Positions 1 through 7,793 of a stretch of 38,618 nucleotides of DNA are shown here, one piece after another; the first letter of the stretch is position 1; every line of letters begins with the position of its first letter. Below the pieces are notes generated by a model. The model did not search any database. It had not been told where the DNA came from and saw nothing but the letters and a program-made list of their open reading frames with translations. The stretch covers positions 27,021 through 65,638 of the forward strand of contig DEFK01000023.1 in NCBI GenBank assembly GCA_002350765.1, read 5' to 3'. The stretch is from Ruminococcaceae bacterium UBA2854 (GTDB lineage Bacteria > Bacillota > Clostridia > Oscillospirales > Acutalibacteraceae). A program made the translations under genes and the position numbers.

Positions 1-62
1 ACCGCCAATCACGCCTATGGAAACGTTAAATTTTTCCGAAATTTATCTTCAACGGCGTGGTC
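1..62 (+). repeat. Left-edge copy of the GGCGTGG intergenic repeat
   Basis: This segment holds CACGCC at 10-15 and the block TTCAACGGCGTGGTC at 48-62. The same two blocks, in the same order and orientation, recur in the three tandem copies at 38293-38618. CACGCC and GGCGTG are complementary and could close a hairpin of about 50 nt. The interior differs from the right-hand copies apart from a T-run followed by a CCGAAA/CGGAAA-like piece. The copy may be cut by the window edge. It lies downstream of the cdaR terminator. Confidence 0.75.
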
Positions 63-81
63 TAAACAACGCAATTTACTA

Positions 82-113
82 TAAAAAAATCGCTGCCGAT
101 TATCGGCAGCGAT
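82..113 (-). terminator. Rho-independent terminator after cdaR
   Basis: A 12-bp perfect inverted repeat, ATCGCTGCCGAT at 89-100 and its complement at 102-113, is followed on the minus strand by a run of T (82-88 read in reverse). It starts a few bases past the cdaR stop codon, so it ends the cdaA-cdaR transcript. This means glmM is not co-transcribed immediately downstream. Confidence 0.9.
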
Positions 114-119
114 AATTTT

Positions 120-1382
120 TTAGTTTTTATAAACATACACGTTTACTTTGTATTCACCGTAAACCCAGCAAGAATTATTGTTAACAGTAACTTTCGCGGG
201 TAGAGATATTGAACCTGTGGTACCATCGATACCCGAAGCGTCGATAACACAGTTAACAGAAGCTTCGTTTATCTTTTTCAGTTCATTCTTAGTACCCTTA
301 ACTGTAACGTAAATCTCATCGGTTGAGAAATAATAAGAATAATCCTTATCAAGTCCCGTAAGCTTAAAGCGCTTATTGGAAACAGTTACACGCTTAGACT
401 TAAACGAGCTCAAATCAAAATCAACGGTAATATCCTTATTATCGCTTAGATTAACAATCTTATCGGGTAAATCAAGCTCAAGATGGAGCTTTGTCTTTTT
501 ATTCGATATATCGGAAAGATCTATCTCCTCTGTGGAAACATAGCTAAGATTCTTTAGATTCTCGGCAGGTCCCGATACTAATATTTTGGAAGGAGATATT
601 GTAGCGAAGCTGTCGAGATTAAGATTCGACGGCTTATTCTTATACGCCAGCTTAACAGGAACTTCTTTTTCAGGCTTAACGGAGAAGTTCGCCGTAACCG
701 TAGTCTGGCTCATCTCAATCATTCCGTTGGTAATTTCAGCTCCTAAAGCGTCGTAAAGCTTTATATCAAATTCGGAGGATTTATCCTCACGGATTTCGCC
801 GCCTATCGTACCTTCAATTACAGCGGAAGCGATTTTCGACACCTCGGACTGAGGACCTTTTACTTTAATCTTGTCGGTCGAGAGAGTTACATCAGCGTGA
901 TAACCCTTAGCTACTGTATATTTAACCTTGTTTTCGATTTCATACGAAGCTTTCTTCGAATGATCGACAAAGACGGTAATTACAGACGGAGAAACCGAGG
1001 ATGTAATCTCGAAGTTATCCGTACTCATAGCTTTCTTAGCTGTAAGAGAAAGCGCGTAAGTACCCGAGGTCGATATAGTTCCCGCGGTCTGGGCGGAAAC
1101 GATAACATCGTCGCTCGTAATTGAACCGAGAGTAACTCTGTTACCCTTAACGGTTACGGACGCGGTCTGGTTATCACCCGAGAATATCTTTAATCCGTTT
1201 TTAACAGCCTCGTCGGAGAGGTTAATCTCAATAGGAATATCGTTTATTACTCTATCGGACTCGTTAGTGTTGCTTAAGCTTATAATAACCCAGATAACAA
1301 CCGCGATTATTAACGATAATACCAACAGGAACTTATTATTCCTGAAAAGTCTCGAAGGACTTAATAATCCTTTACTCTTCAT
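120..1382 (-). CDS. cdaR: YbbR-domain protein, CdaA regulator CdaR
   Basis: This 420-residue protein has an N-terminal membrane anchor (about residues 17-37, a hydrophobic LLVLSLIIAVVIWVII stretch after a basic start) and a long extracytoplasmic part made of YbbR-type beta repeats of about 80-90 residues each, several with KVKGPQS- or LVSGPAE-like turns. In Firmicutes such proteins bind and modulate the membrane diadenylate cyclase CdaA. The start is supported by AGGAG seven bases before ATG. It overlaps the cdaA 3' end by 11 bp, which argues for translational coupling. In many Firmicutes glmM follows; here a terminator and a repeat follow instead. The family assignment is firm; the regulatory direction (activation or inhibition) cannot be read from sequence. 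Confidence 0.88.
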   Translation of the reverse strand: MKSKGLLSPSRLFRNNKFLLVLSLIIAVVIWVIISLSNTNESDRVINDIPIEINLSDEAVKNGLKIFSGDNQTASVTVKGNRVTLGSITSDDVIVSAQTAGTISTSGTYALSLTAKKAMSTDNFEITSSVSPSVITVFVDHSKKASYEIENKVKYTVAKGYHADVTLSTDKIKVKGPQSEVSKIASAVIEGTIGGEIREDKSSEFDIKLYDALGAEITNGMIEMSQTTVTANFSVKPEKEVPVKLAYKNKPSNLNLDSFATISPSKILVSGPAENLKNLSYVSTEEIDLSDISNKKTKLHLELDLPDKIVNLSDNKDITVDFDLSSFKSKRVTVSNKRFKLTGLDKDYSYYFSTDEIYVTVKGTKNELKKINEASVNCVIDASGIDGTTGSISLPAKVTVNNNSCWVYGEYKVNVYVYKN

Positions 1383-2259
1383 CTTTATTCTCCTTTCTCT
1401 TAGCGGAGAATTTCGACGAATGCTTTACGTAAATCTTAGTATCGTCTATTAAATGGTTTTCGAGGAAAGCGATAAGCGTTTCCCTGTCGAAATCTCTATG
1501 AAGTTTTCCGTTTACAGCGGCGGAAATACTTCCCGTTTCCTCGCTGACTATAATTACTACAGCGTCGGAAACCTCGCTCATACCGAGCGCCGCTCGATGG
1601 CGTGTTCCGAGGTTTATATCAACTCTCTTATTATCGGTAAGCGGAAGAATACATCCCGCGGCGTAAATCAGTCCGTCACGGATAATAGTCGCGCCGTCGT
1701 GTAAGGGAGCTTTGTTAAAAAAGATATTGCCGAGAAGAGCTACCGACGGACGGCTGTTCAGAATTGTACCTGTATCAGCTATATCGGAAAGCTTAACATC
1801 GCGCTCGAAAACAATAAGCGCTCCTGTTTTTGAACGGGAAAATACAGTAGCTACATCGGCTACGCAAACGATAGACCTTCTAATAGCTTTAATTTCCTCG
1901 TCGGTCTTTTTATTGTTAAAAATAAAAGAGAGATACCTGTGTCCGAAATTACTCTGTCCTATTCTCTCGAGCGCCTTTCTGATTTCGGGCTGGAAAATAA
2001 TAGCGACGATCAAAACAGAGAACTCAAACAGCAGCCTCAGTATATTGGTCATCATTGTAAGACCGAAAACGGATGACAGTAAATAAACCGCCAATAGTAC
2101 AATAACACCTTTCAGAAGCTGTTCGGCACGGGTTTCTCTTACGAGCTTAAAGAGGCTGAATATGATAAAAGTAACCGCGATAATGTCTATAATATCTTTA
2201 ACTTGAATTGTACGGAATACCGCCAGAACATTGTTGAATAATTCAGCTAAGACGTTCAT
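1372..2259 (-). CDS. cdaA: Diadenylate cyclase CdaA (DisA_N domain)
   Basis: CdaA condenses two ATP into the essential second messenger c-di-AMP, which controls potassium and osmolyte transport and wall homeostasis. The 295-residue protein shows three N-terminal membrane helices (about 22-40, 47-65, 73-90), a linker, then the DisA_N catalytic domain. The two hallmark motifs are present: DGA at 188-190 in PLHDGATII, and RHR at 220-222 in LGTRHRAALGMSE. The start has a strong GGAGGT ribosome site. That site is mirrored by an upstream inverted repeat (see 2262-2313). It is followed directly by cdaR. Length and motifs agree with the CdaA/YbbP family. Confidence 0.95.
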   Translation of the reverse strand: MNVLAELFNNVLAVFRTIQVKDIIDIIAVTFIIFSLFKLVRETRAEQLLKGVIVLLAVYLLSSVFGLTMMTNILRLLFEFSVLIVAIIFQPEIRKALERIGQSNFGHRYLSFIFNNKKTDEEIKAIRRSIVCVADVATVFSRSKTGALIVFERDVKLSDIADTGTILNSRPSVALLGNIFFNKAPLHDGATIIRDGLIYAAGCILPLTDNKRVDINLGTRHRAALGMSEVSDAVVIIVSEETGSISAAVNGKLHRDFDRETLIAFLENHLIDDTKIYVKHSSKFSAKRKENKDEE

Positions 2260-2261
2260 AT

Positions 2262-2313
2262 TAACCTCCTTGTATAATTTTACATATTGATTATAACATA
2301 AACAAGGAGGTTA
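2262..2313 (-). promoter_or_regulatory. 12-bp inverted repeat that masks the cdaA ribosome site in read-through RNA
   Basis: TAACCTCCTTGT at 2262-2273 and ACAAGGAGGTTA at 2302-2313 are exact reverse complements. On the minus strand the downstream arm contains the cdaA Shine-Dalgarno sequence, so an RNA coming from the upstream desulfurase gene would fold it into a 12-bp stem. RNA started at the local promoter (-35 at 2313-2318, -10 at 2290-2295) would lack the upstream arm. The pairing is seen directly; the regulatory role is inference. Confidence 0.6.
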
Positions 2314-2318
2314 TTCAA
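2290..2318 (-). promoter_or_regulatory. Sigma-A type promoter of cdaA-cdaR
   Basis: On the minus strand TTGAAT (2313-2318) is followed after exactly 17 bases by a perfect TATAAT (2290-2295). The expected start of transcription is near 2283, giving a leader of roughly 24 nt that carries the ribosome site but not the upstream arm of the inverted repeat. Confidence 0.75.
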
Positions 2319-2322
2319 GTAA

Positions 2323-3459
2323 TTATTTGATATTATAAACAGCGTTTATTAGGGTTTTTATATCGTTTTTTGAGGAATAAACGGACGGAACTACTCTTAC
2401 GGTACCGATATCAAGCGTGTTATAGCTTTTATGAGCTAACGGCGCACAATGCAATCCCGCGCGTGTGGCGATATTATATTTTGAGCTCAGAATACCTGAT
2501 ACCGTTTCGCAATCAACTCCGTTAATATTAAAAGACAATACGGGAACGTGATAATTTATATCGGGCTTTTTTGTATACAAAGTTACATTTTTAAGATTTT
2601 TAAAGCTTTCAAAAGCGTACGTAATAAGCTCCAGCTCTTTACGGTATATATTACTAACGCCTTTTTGCTTAACGAAATTGATACCGCTGTTTAGTCCCGC
2701 TATACCTATAAAATTAGAGGTTCCACTTTCGAACTTATCTGGCAATATTTCGGGCTGAGTAAAGTTCTGGGAATTACTTCCAGTACCGCCTTCAACCAAG
2801 CTGTCGGGAATTGTATCGCAATTGATAATCAAAACTCCCGTGCCCATAGGGCCGTAAAGGCTTTTATGCCCCGCTAAGCAAAGATAATCAATCGAAGAAA
2901 AGGATAAATCAATCGGTACTATTCCCGCGGCTTGAGCGCCGTCAACGCAGGTTAGGATTCCGTACTGGTGGCATAATGCGCAAATACGCTCTACAGGCGG
3001 CTTTACTCCGAAAACATTTGACGCGTAGGTACATATTACAAGCCTGGTATTTTCCTTAATCGCGTTTCTGAAATTATCAATTGTGCTTTCGTTATCACCT
3101 TCGATAACCTCTGCTACGGTATAGCTCACTCCCCTGCTTTTAAGCTTCTCAACAGGGCGTAAAACAGCGTTATGCTCCAGCGAGGAAATAATAACGTGGT
3201 CGCCGCTTTTCAGTAGTCCTTTTATTACAATATTCAGAGCTTCGGTACAATTCAGCGTAAAGATAACATTTTCGGGATCCTTCGCCTTAAAAAAATCCGC
3301 GATATTAGCTCTGACCTCGTATACCGTTTCCGAGGCTTTTATAGCCATTTTATGGCCTCCGCGCCCAGGATTTGCGCTTATTCTAAGGGCATGATTAACG
3401 CTGTTGATTACATTTACGGGTTTTGGAAATGTAGTGGCGCCGTTATCTAAATATATCAT
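2323..3459 (-). CDS. Cysteine desulfurase-like class V aminotransferase
   Basis: This 378-residue PLP enzyme has the class V fold: N-terminal YLDNGATTFPKP, H96 in EHNA for cofactor stacking, D173 in CVDGAQ, the Schiff-base lysine K199 in AGHKS, and the active cysteine C338 in RAGLHC, the type II (SufS-like) form. Such enzymes take sulfur (or selenium) from cysteine as a persulfide. The closest described group, from memory, is the EF2568-type desulfurase family, which tends to neighbour selenium or sulfur-carrier genes. The start ATG overlaps the stop of the DUF3343 gene by 4 bp, so the two proteins are made together; no sufBCD or iscU is present, arguing against a dedicated iron-sulfur role. 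Confidence 0.88.
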   Translation of the reverse strand: MIYLDNGATTFPKPVNVINSVNHALRISANPGRGGHKMAIKASETVYEVRANIADFFKAKDPENVIFTLNCTEALNIVIKGLLKSGDHVIISSLEHNAVLRPVEKLKSRGVSYTVAEVIEGDNESTIDNFRNAIKENTRLVICTYASNVFGVKPPVERICALCHQYGILTCVDGAQAAGIVPIDLSFSSIDYLCLAGHKSLYGPMGTGVLIINCDTIPDSLVEGGTGSNSQNFTQPEILPDKFESGTSNFIGIAGLNSGINFVKQKGVSNIYRKELELITYAFESFKNLKNVTLYTKKPDINYHVPVLSFNINGVDCETVSGILSSKYNIATRAGLHCAPLAHKSYNTLDIGTVRVVPSVYSSKNDIKTLINAVYNIK

Positions 3460-3674
3460 AGTATATCAGCTCGTCCCGCAATTTTAATATTGTTATCACG
3501 CAGAATTTCTACAGCTTTAATTAAGTTTTTATTTATTAATAAACCGTAACTGCAGGCGCCTTGTCCTTTTACAGCAGGAATTCGGTGTACTTTAGAATTT
3601 ATCCCGTGCTTTCTAAGAATATCTCTGGCTTTCATCGCCTGGGTTACGGAGGATAGTTTAATTAAGTTGTCCAC
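3456..3674 (-). CDS. DUF3343 family putative sulfur/selenium carrier
   Basis: I place the start at GTG 3674, preceded by GAGGTG, which gives 72 residues; upstream in-frame codons lack a ribosome site. The protein is a small alpha-beta domain beginning MDNLIKLSSVTQAMKARDIL and has a single cysteine, C41, in GACSYGL, at the place where DUF3343 proteins carry their conserved Cys-Gly turn. The family is described as a putative Se/S carrier. Coupling to a cysteine desulfurase by a 4-bp overlap fits a persulfide donor-acceptor pair: the enzyme would load C41. The role is inferred; the family match is by motif and size. Confidence 0.75.
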   Translation of the reverse strand: MDNLIKLSSVTQAMKARDILRKHGINSKVHRIPAVKGQGACSYGLLINKNLIKAVEILRDNNIKIAGRADIL

Positions 3675-3698
3675 TGTTTTCACCTCGTTTATTATCAT

Positions 3699-3727
3699 AA
3701 TATGAGTTTTTATAAACAAGGTTACAA
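3699..3727 (-). promoter_or_regulatory. Possible promoter of the DUF3343-desulfurase pair
   Basis: TTGTAA (3722-3727) and CATATT (3699-3704) on the minus strand are 17 bases apart and lie just past the dapB terminator, a suitable place for a new promoter. The -10 is not close to consensus, so the call is tentative. Confidence 0.35.
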
Positions 3728-3752
3728 AAGAAAAGCGCGGACAAACCGCGCT
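3728..3752 (-). terminator. Terminator after dapB
   Basis: AGCGCGG (3734-3740) and CCGCGCT (3746-3752) form a 7-bp GC stem with a 5-nt loop, followed on the minus strand by TTTCTTTTG. It ends the asd-dapA-dapB operon before the DUF3343 gene. Confidence 0.75.
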
Positions 3753-3762
3753 ATAGTAAATC

Positions 3763-4527
3763 TTATTTTAGTTTTTCAGCGAGCATCTGGCTCATATTAT
3801 ACATTCCCGCTTCCTTGCCGATTATGAATATGGCGGCGTTTATAGCACCTGTGGCAAAAAGCTCCTTTGACTGGGATTGATGGGAAATTGTAACGACCTC
3901 GTCGTGACCCGCGAATATAACATCATGCTCGCCGACAATAGTACCTCCGCGGATAGCGTGGATACCGATTTCATCCTTGGAGCGTTTACGGCGGTAAGCG
4001 TGTCTGTCGTAAACGTACTGAGGCTCATTTTCGAGCTCCTCGGAGATAGCGTCGGCGATCATAATCGCCGTACCCGAGGGCGCGTCTACCTTTAAGTTAT
4101 GATGCTTCTCTACGATTTCTATATCAAAATCGTTACCGAGAACCTTAGTCGCCTGTTTTGCGAGCTCAATAAGAAGATTTACTCCGAGCGACATATTACC
4201 CGAATAGAATACGGGAATGGAGTTTGCCGCTGATTTTATCTTTTCGACCTGCTCGTCGGAATAACCTGTTGTACAGATTATAACAGGAATACTACCCGCT
4301 AAGCAGTATTCAAGCATAGAATCAAGACACGCGGGATTTGAGAAATCAATTACAACATCAACGTCCTCTTTAATCTCGCCGAAGCTTTTATATGTCGGAA
4401 AACTGTAGTTATTCTCTCCGAACGCGTCAATACCGCATACTATTTCGCAATTATCGTTTTCGCCCGCGGAATTTACAACAACTCCGCCCATCTTTCCGTT
4501 AGCGCCGCATAAAGCAATTTTTGTCAT
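3763..4527 (-). CDS. dapB: 4-hydroxy-tetrahydrodipicolinate reductase
   Basis: DapB reduces the DapA product with NAD(P)H on the way to diaminopimelate and lysine, needed for peptidoglycan and also the source of dipicolinate in spore formers. The 254-residue protein has the N-terminal Rossmann motif GANGKMG (8-14) and the catalytic block EKHHNLKVDAPSGTA (140-154), with H142/H143 and K146. Length fits the short Gram-positive form. It is the last gene of asd-dapA-dapB; a ribosome site AAGGGGAC precedes ATG, and a hairpin lies in the 52-bp gap after dapA. Confidence 0.95.
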   Translation of the reverse strand: MTKIALCGANGKMGGVVVNSAGENDNCEIVCGIDAFGENNYSFPTYKSFGEIKEDVDVVIDFSNPACLDSMLEYCLAGSIPVIICTTGYSDEQVEKIKSAANSIPVFYSGNMSLGVNLLIELAKQATKVLGNDFDIEIVEKHHNLKVDAPSGTAIMIADAISEELENEPQYVYDRHAYRRKRSKDEIGIHAIRGGTIVGEHDVIFAGHDEVVTISHQSQSKELFATGAINAAIFIIGKEAGMYNMSQMLAEKLK

Positions 4528-4548
4528 TTAAACGTCCCCTTTTTAAGA

Positions 4549-4573
4549 AAGCGCGCGCAATCAGCGCACGCTT
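4549..4573 (-). promoter_or_regulatory. Strong GC hairpin between dapA and dapB
   Basis: AAGCGTGCGC and GCGCGCGCTT pair over 10 bp with one G-U, around a 5-nt loop. On the minus strand it is followed only by TTTCTTAAAAAGGGG, a poor U-run that runs into the dapB ribosome site. It could be a leaky terminator or an RNA stabiliser that sets the dapA:dapB ratio. Confidence 0.5.
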
Positions 4574-4579
4574 ACTGTA

Positions 4580-5482
4580 TTATTTAGAATACTTGCCTAT
4601 TAAATCGTACTTAGTAAGGCAGTCCTTTAAGTCGTGATAACCTGCTGTGCTCATAGGAACAAGCGGTAATCTGCACTCACCCGCGTTAAAGCCGAATAAA
4701 TTCATAGCGGTCTTAACGGGAATCGGGTTAACATCGCTGAACATAATGTTCATAAGTTCGAGATAATGGAAGTGCTTCTTGCTAGCCTCGGCAAAATTGT
4801 TATCAAGACAAAGCTGGCAGATATCGTGCATTTCCTTCGGGCAAATGTTAGCGAATACCGAGATAACGCCTAAAGCTCCGAGTGACATAAACGGAACTGT
4901 CTGGTCATCGTTACCCGAATAAACATCGAGCTCATCTCCGCAGAGCGAACGGATAAGCGCAACCTGGGAAATATCTCCGCTGGCTTCCTTAATCGCAACG
5001 ATGTTAGGATGCTTGCAGAGCTCGGCGCAGGTTTCGGGTTTAATGTTACAACCTGTTCTCGAGGGTACGTTGTAAAGAATAATCGGTAAATTAACAGAAT
5101 CAGCGATTGTGTTAAAGTGCTTTACAAGACCGCTCTGTGATGTTTTATTATAGTAAGGAGTAACAGTAAGCAACGCGTCAATACCCGACGCCTCAGCTTC
5201 CTTGGAAAGCTTAATAGCGGTATTTGTATCGTTACTGCCCGTACCGCCGATTACAACAGTACGACCGTTTACCTTTTTTGCTACGAATCTAAGAACAGCG
5301 CTGTGCTCTTCCTCGGAGAGAGTAGCAGCCTCTCCTGTCGTTCCGCACGCTATAATAGCGTCCGTACCGTTAGCAATATGAAACTCAATAAGTTCTTCGA
5401 GAGCGTCATAATTAACTGTTAAGTCATCATTCATCGGCGTTATAAGCGCAACGCCCGAACCTGTGAAAATAGGTCTTTTCAT
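4580..5482 (-). CDS. dapA: 4-hydroxy-tetrahydrodipicolinate synthase
   Basis: DapA condenses pyruvate with aspartate semialdehyde, the first committed step to diaminopimelate/lysine. The start is ATG 5482 (TTGGAGGTTAATATG: the upstream TTG is inside the ribosome site), giving 300 residues. The TIM-barrel motifs are complete: T48/T49 in GTTGE (47-51), Y137 in LYNVPSRTG, and the Schiff-base K165 in VAIKEASGD. It lies between asd and dapB on the same strand, 18 bp from asd, so substrate supply and use are encoded together. Confidence 0.97.
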   Translation of the reverse strand: MKRPIFTGSGVALITPMNDDLTVNYDALEELIEFHIANGTDAIIACGTTGEAATLSEEEHSAVLRFVAKKVNGRTVVIGGTGSNDTNTAIKLSKEAEASGIDALLTVTPYYNKTSQSGLVKHFNTIADSVNLPIILYNVPSRTGCNIKPETCAELCKHPNIVAIKEASGDISQVALIRSLCGDELDVYSGNDDQTVPFMSLGALGVISVFANICPKEMHDICQLCLDNNFAEASKKHFHYLELMNIMFSDVNPIPVKTAMNLFGFNAGECRLPLVPMSTAGYHDLKDCLTKYDLIGKYSK

Positions 5483-5500
5483 ATTAACCTCCAAATCAAA

Positions 5501-6580
5501 TTAATCTATATAACCTTCCGCGCAAAGAAGCTCAGCTAAAAGCACAGCTCCGCCCGCGGCTCCTCTTAAAGTATTATGCGACATACATACGAATTTTAAA
5601 TCGTACTGTGTATCCTCTCTGAGTCTTCCGACAGATATAGCCATACCGCCCTCGAGCTCTCTTGAGCTTTTGATCTGGGGCTGATCGGGCTCTGTGAAAT
5701 AATGCAGGAACTGCTTAGGCGCGCTGGGGAGTTCAAGCTCCTGAGCTCTGCCCTTATAGCTCTCCCATGTTTCTATAACCTCCTCAACCGAAGGAGCCTT
5801 ATCCTTAAAGGACATAAACACCGCGGCTGTGTGGCCGTCTGATACGGGAACTCTGAGACACTGTGATGTTATATTAATATCATAGCTGTTTACAATTTCG
5901 CCGTCCTTAATTGAACCCCAGATTTTAAGAGGCTCTTTCTCGGACTTCTCTTCCTCTCCGCCGATATACGGAATAAGGTTATCAACCATTTCGGGCCAGG
6001 TCTTAAATGTTTTACCCGCGCCTGAAATTGCCTGATATGTACAAGCGAGAACTTTATTCACGCCGAATTTTTTAAGCGGGTTAATAGCGGGAACATAGCT
6101 CTGGAGCGAGCAGTTGGATTTAACCGCTATAAAGCCTCTCTTTGTACCAAGACGTTTTCTCTGAGCCTCGATAATCTTAATATGGTCGGCGTTAATCTCG
6201 GGGATAACCATAGGAACGTCGGGTGTAAAGCGGTTAGCAGAGTTATTGGAAACAATAGGACACTCAGCTTTAGCGTACGCTTCCTCTAACGCTTTAATCT
6301 CGTCCTTAGGCATATTAACAGCGCAGAAACAGAAATCAACCGTAGCGGCAACCTTTTCAACCTCAGCGGCGTCCATAACTTCCATATCCTTTACCTTCTC
6401 GGGCATAGGCTCGGAAAGCAACCAACGGTTATTCATAATATCACCGTATTTTTTACCCGCGCTTCTTGAGCTTGCGGCTAAAGTAGTGATATTAAACCAA
6501 GGGTGATTATTAAGTAAAAGAATAAATCTCTGACCTACCATTCCTGTAGCGCCGATAATTCCAACGTTATATTTCTTCAT
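5501..6580 (-). CDS. asd: Aspartate-semialdehyde dehydrogenase
   Basis: Asd reduces aspartyl phosphate to aspartate semialdehyde, the branch point for lysine, threonine and methionine. The start is ATG 6580 after GGAGGTCAAA; 359 residues. It shows the NADP-binding GATGMVGQ (10-17) and the nucleophile C157 in KSNCSLQ. The 359-residue size and IPEIN/SNNSANR motifs resemble the branch of Asd shared with archaea and yeast rather than the Proteobacterial type. It heads the asd-dapA-dapB operon and has its own upstream promoter with a leader of about 100 nt. Confidence 0.95.
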   Translation of the reverse strand: MKKYNVGIIGATGMVGQRFILLLNNHPWFNITTLAASSRSAGKKYGDIMNNRWLLSEPMPEKVKDMEVMDAAEVEKVAATVDFCFCAVNMPKDEIKALEEAYAKAECPIVSNNSANRFTPDVPMVIPEINADHIKIIEAQRKRLGTKRGFIAVKSNCSLQSYVPAINPLKKFGVNKVLACTYQAISGAGKTFKTWPEMVDNLIPYIGGEEEKSEKEPLKIWGSIKDGEIVNSYDINITSQCLRVPVSDGHTAAVFMSFKDKAPSVEEVIETWESYKGRAQELELPSAPKQFLHYFTEPDQPQIKSSRELEGGMAISVGRLREDTQYDLKFVCMSHNTLRGAAGGAVLLAELLCAEGYID

Positions 6581-6687
6581 TTTGACCTCCACAATATTAC
6601 AATTTTTTAAAAATAGTTGTATAATTACCTTTTATAAGTTATTATATATAGGTGTCAGGAATATGTGACATACTATATCTACCATAT

Positions 6688-6732
6688 AATATACCATTAT
6701 ACGGTATTAATGTCAATTATTTGTCAATTATT
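6688..6732 (-). promoter_or_regulatory. asd-dapA-dapB promoter with duplicated -35 box
   Basis: On the minus strand TTGACA (6711-6716) and TATATT (6688-6693) are 17 bases apart. The -35 lies in an 11-bp block TGTCAATTATT (plus-strand reading) that occurs twice in tandem, at 6711-6721 and 6722-6732, so a second TTGACA sits 11 bp upstream. The predicted leader contains a small TGTCA/TGACA stem. The rest of 6593-6758 also must hold the queA promoter, which I could not place with confidence. Confidence 0.6.
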
Positions 6733-6758
6733 TTTATAAAAAATTTGAAAGGTAAATT

Positions 6759-7784
6759 ATGAACACAAGTGATTTTTATTACGAGCTGCCCGATGAGCTT
6801 ATCGCTCAGACTCCGATTGAGCCGAGAGATTCGTCAAGACTTCTTGTCCTCGGGAGAAACAGCGGCGAAATTGAGCATAAGCATTTCTACGATATAATAG
6901 ATTATTTAAACGAAGGAGATTGTCTTGTCGTTAACGATTCAAGGGTTATTCCCGCGAGAATCTACGGCGTTAAGGCTGAAACCGGCGCGAGAGTTGAGTT
7001 TTTACTGCTTAAACAGGTAAGCGGTAATAAATGGGAAACGCTCTGTAAGCCCGGTAAAAAAGCTAAAGAGGGTACTAAATTTACCTTCGGCGACGGAATA
7101 ATGACCGCTGAGGTCGTAGAGGTTAAAGAGGACGGAAATAGAATTGTCGATTTTAAATGTGACGAGAACTTTTTCTCCGCGCTGGACAAAATCGGGCAAA
7201 TGCCCCTCCCCCCTTATATAACGGAAAAGCTCGAGGATCAGGAAAGATACCAGACCGTATACTCAAACGAGCTCGGCTCAGCCGCGGCTCCGACGGCGGG
7301 ACTGCATTTTACGAACGAGCTTATGGATAAAATAAGAGCTAAGGGCGTTAAAATAGCTTATGTCACGCTGCACGTCGGCTTAGGAACATTCAGGCCCGTA
7401 AAGGTTGAGGACGTTACAAAGCATAAAATGCACAGCGAGCATTACGAAGTTCACGAGGAGACCGCGAGGATTATAAATGAAACCAAAGATAGCGGTAAAA
7501 GGGTTATATCCGTTGGAACTACTTCTTGCAGAACCTTAGAGAGCGTAGCTACTCAGTACGGCGAAATAAAAGCCTGCGACGGCTGGACGGATATTTTCAT
7601 TTACCCAGGGTACGAGTTTAAGGTGCTCGACGGGCTGATTACAAACTTCCACTTACCCGAAAGCACGCTTATTATGCTTGTATCGGCTTTCGCGGGATAT
7701 GACAATATTATGAACGCGTACAAGGTTGCCGTCAGCGAAAAATACAGGTTTTTCTCATTCGGCGACGCGATGGCGATATTATAG
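6759..7784 (+). CDS. queA: S-adenosylmethionine:tRNA ribosyltransferase-isomerase
   Basis: QueA moves the ribosyl part of SAM onto 7-aminomethyl-7-deazaguanine in tRNA, making epoxyqueuosine. The 341-residue protein starts MNTSDFYYELPDELIAQ, with the family's IAQTPIEPRDSSRLLVL block near 15-31, PTAGLHFT in the middle and the C-terminal YRFFSFGDAM. GAAAGG precedes the ATG. The next gene, 9 bp on, is tgt, the enzyme acting just before it in the same pathway; queC/D/E/F precursors are not in this window, so preQ1 could be made elsewhere or salvaged. Confidence 0.97.
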   Translation: MNTSDFYYELPDELIAQTPIEPRDSSRLLVLGRNSGEIEHKHFYDIIDYLNEGDCLVVNDSRVIPARIYGVKAETGARVEFLLLKQVSGNKWETLCKPGKKAKEGTKFTFGDGIMTAEVVEVKEDGNRIVDFKCDENFFSALDKIGQMPLPPYITEKLEDQERYQTVYSNELGSAAAPTAGLHFTNELMDKIRAKGVKIAYVTLHVGLGTFRPVKVEDVTKHKMHSEHYEVHEETARIINETKDSGKRVISVGTTSCRTLESVATQYGEIKACDGWTDIFIYPGYEFKVLDGLITNFHLPESTLIMLVSAFAGYDNIMNAYKVAVSEKYRFFSFGDAMAIL

Positions 7785-7793
7785 GAGATAAAA

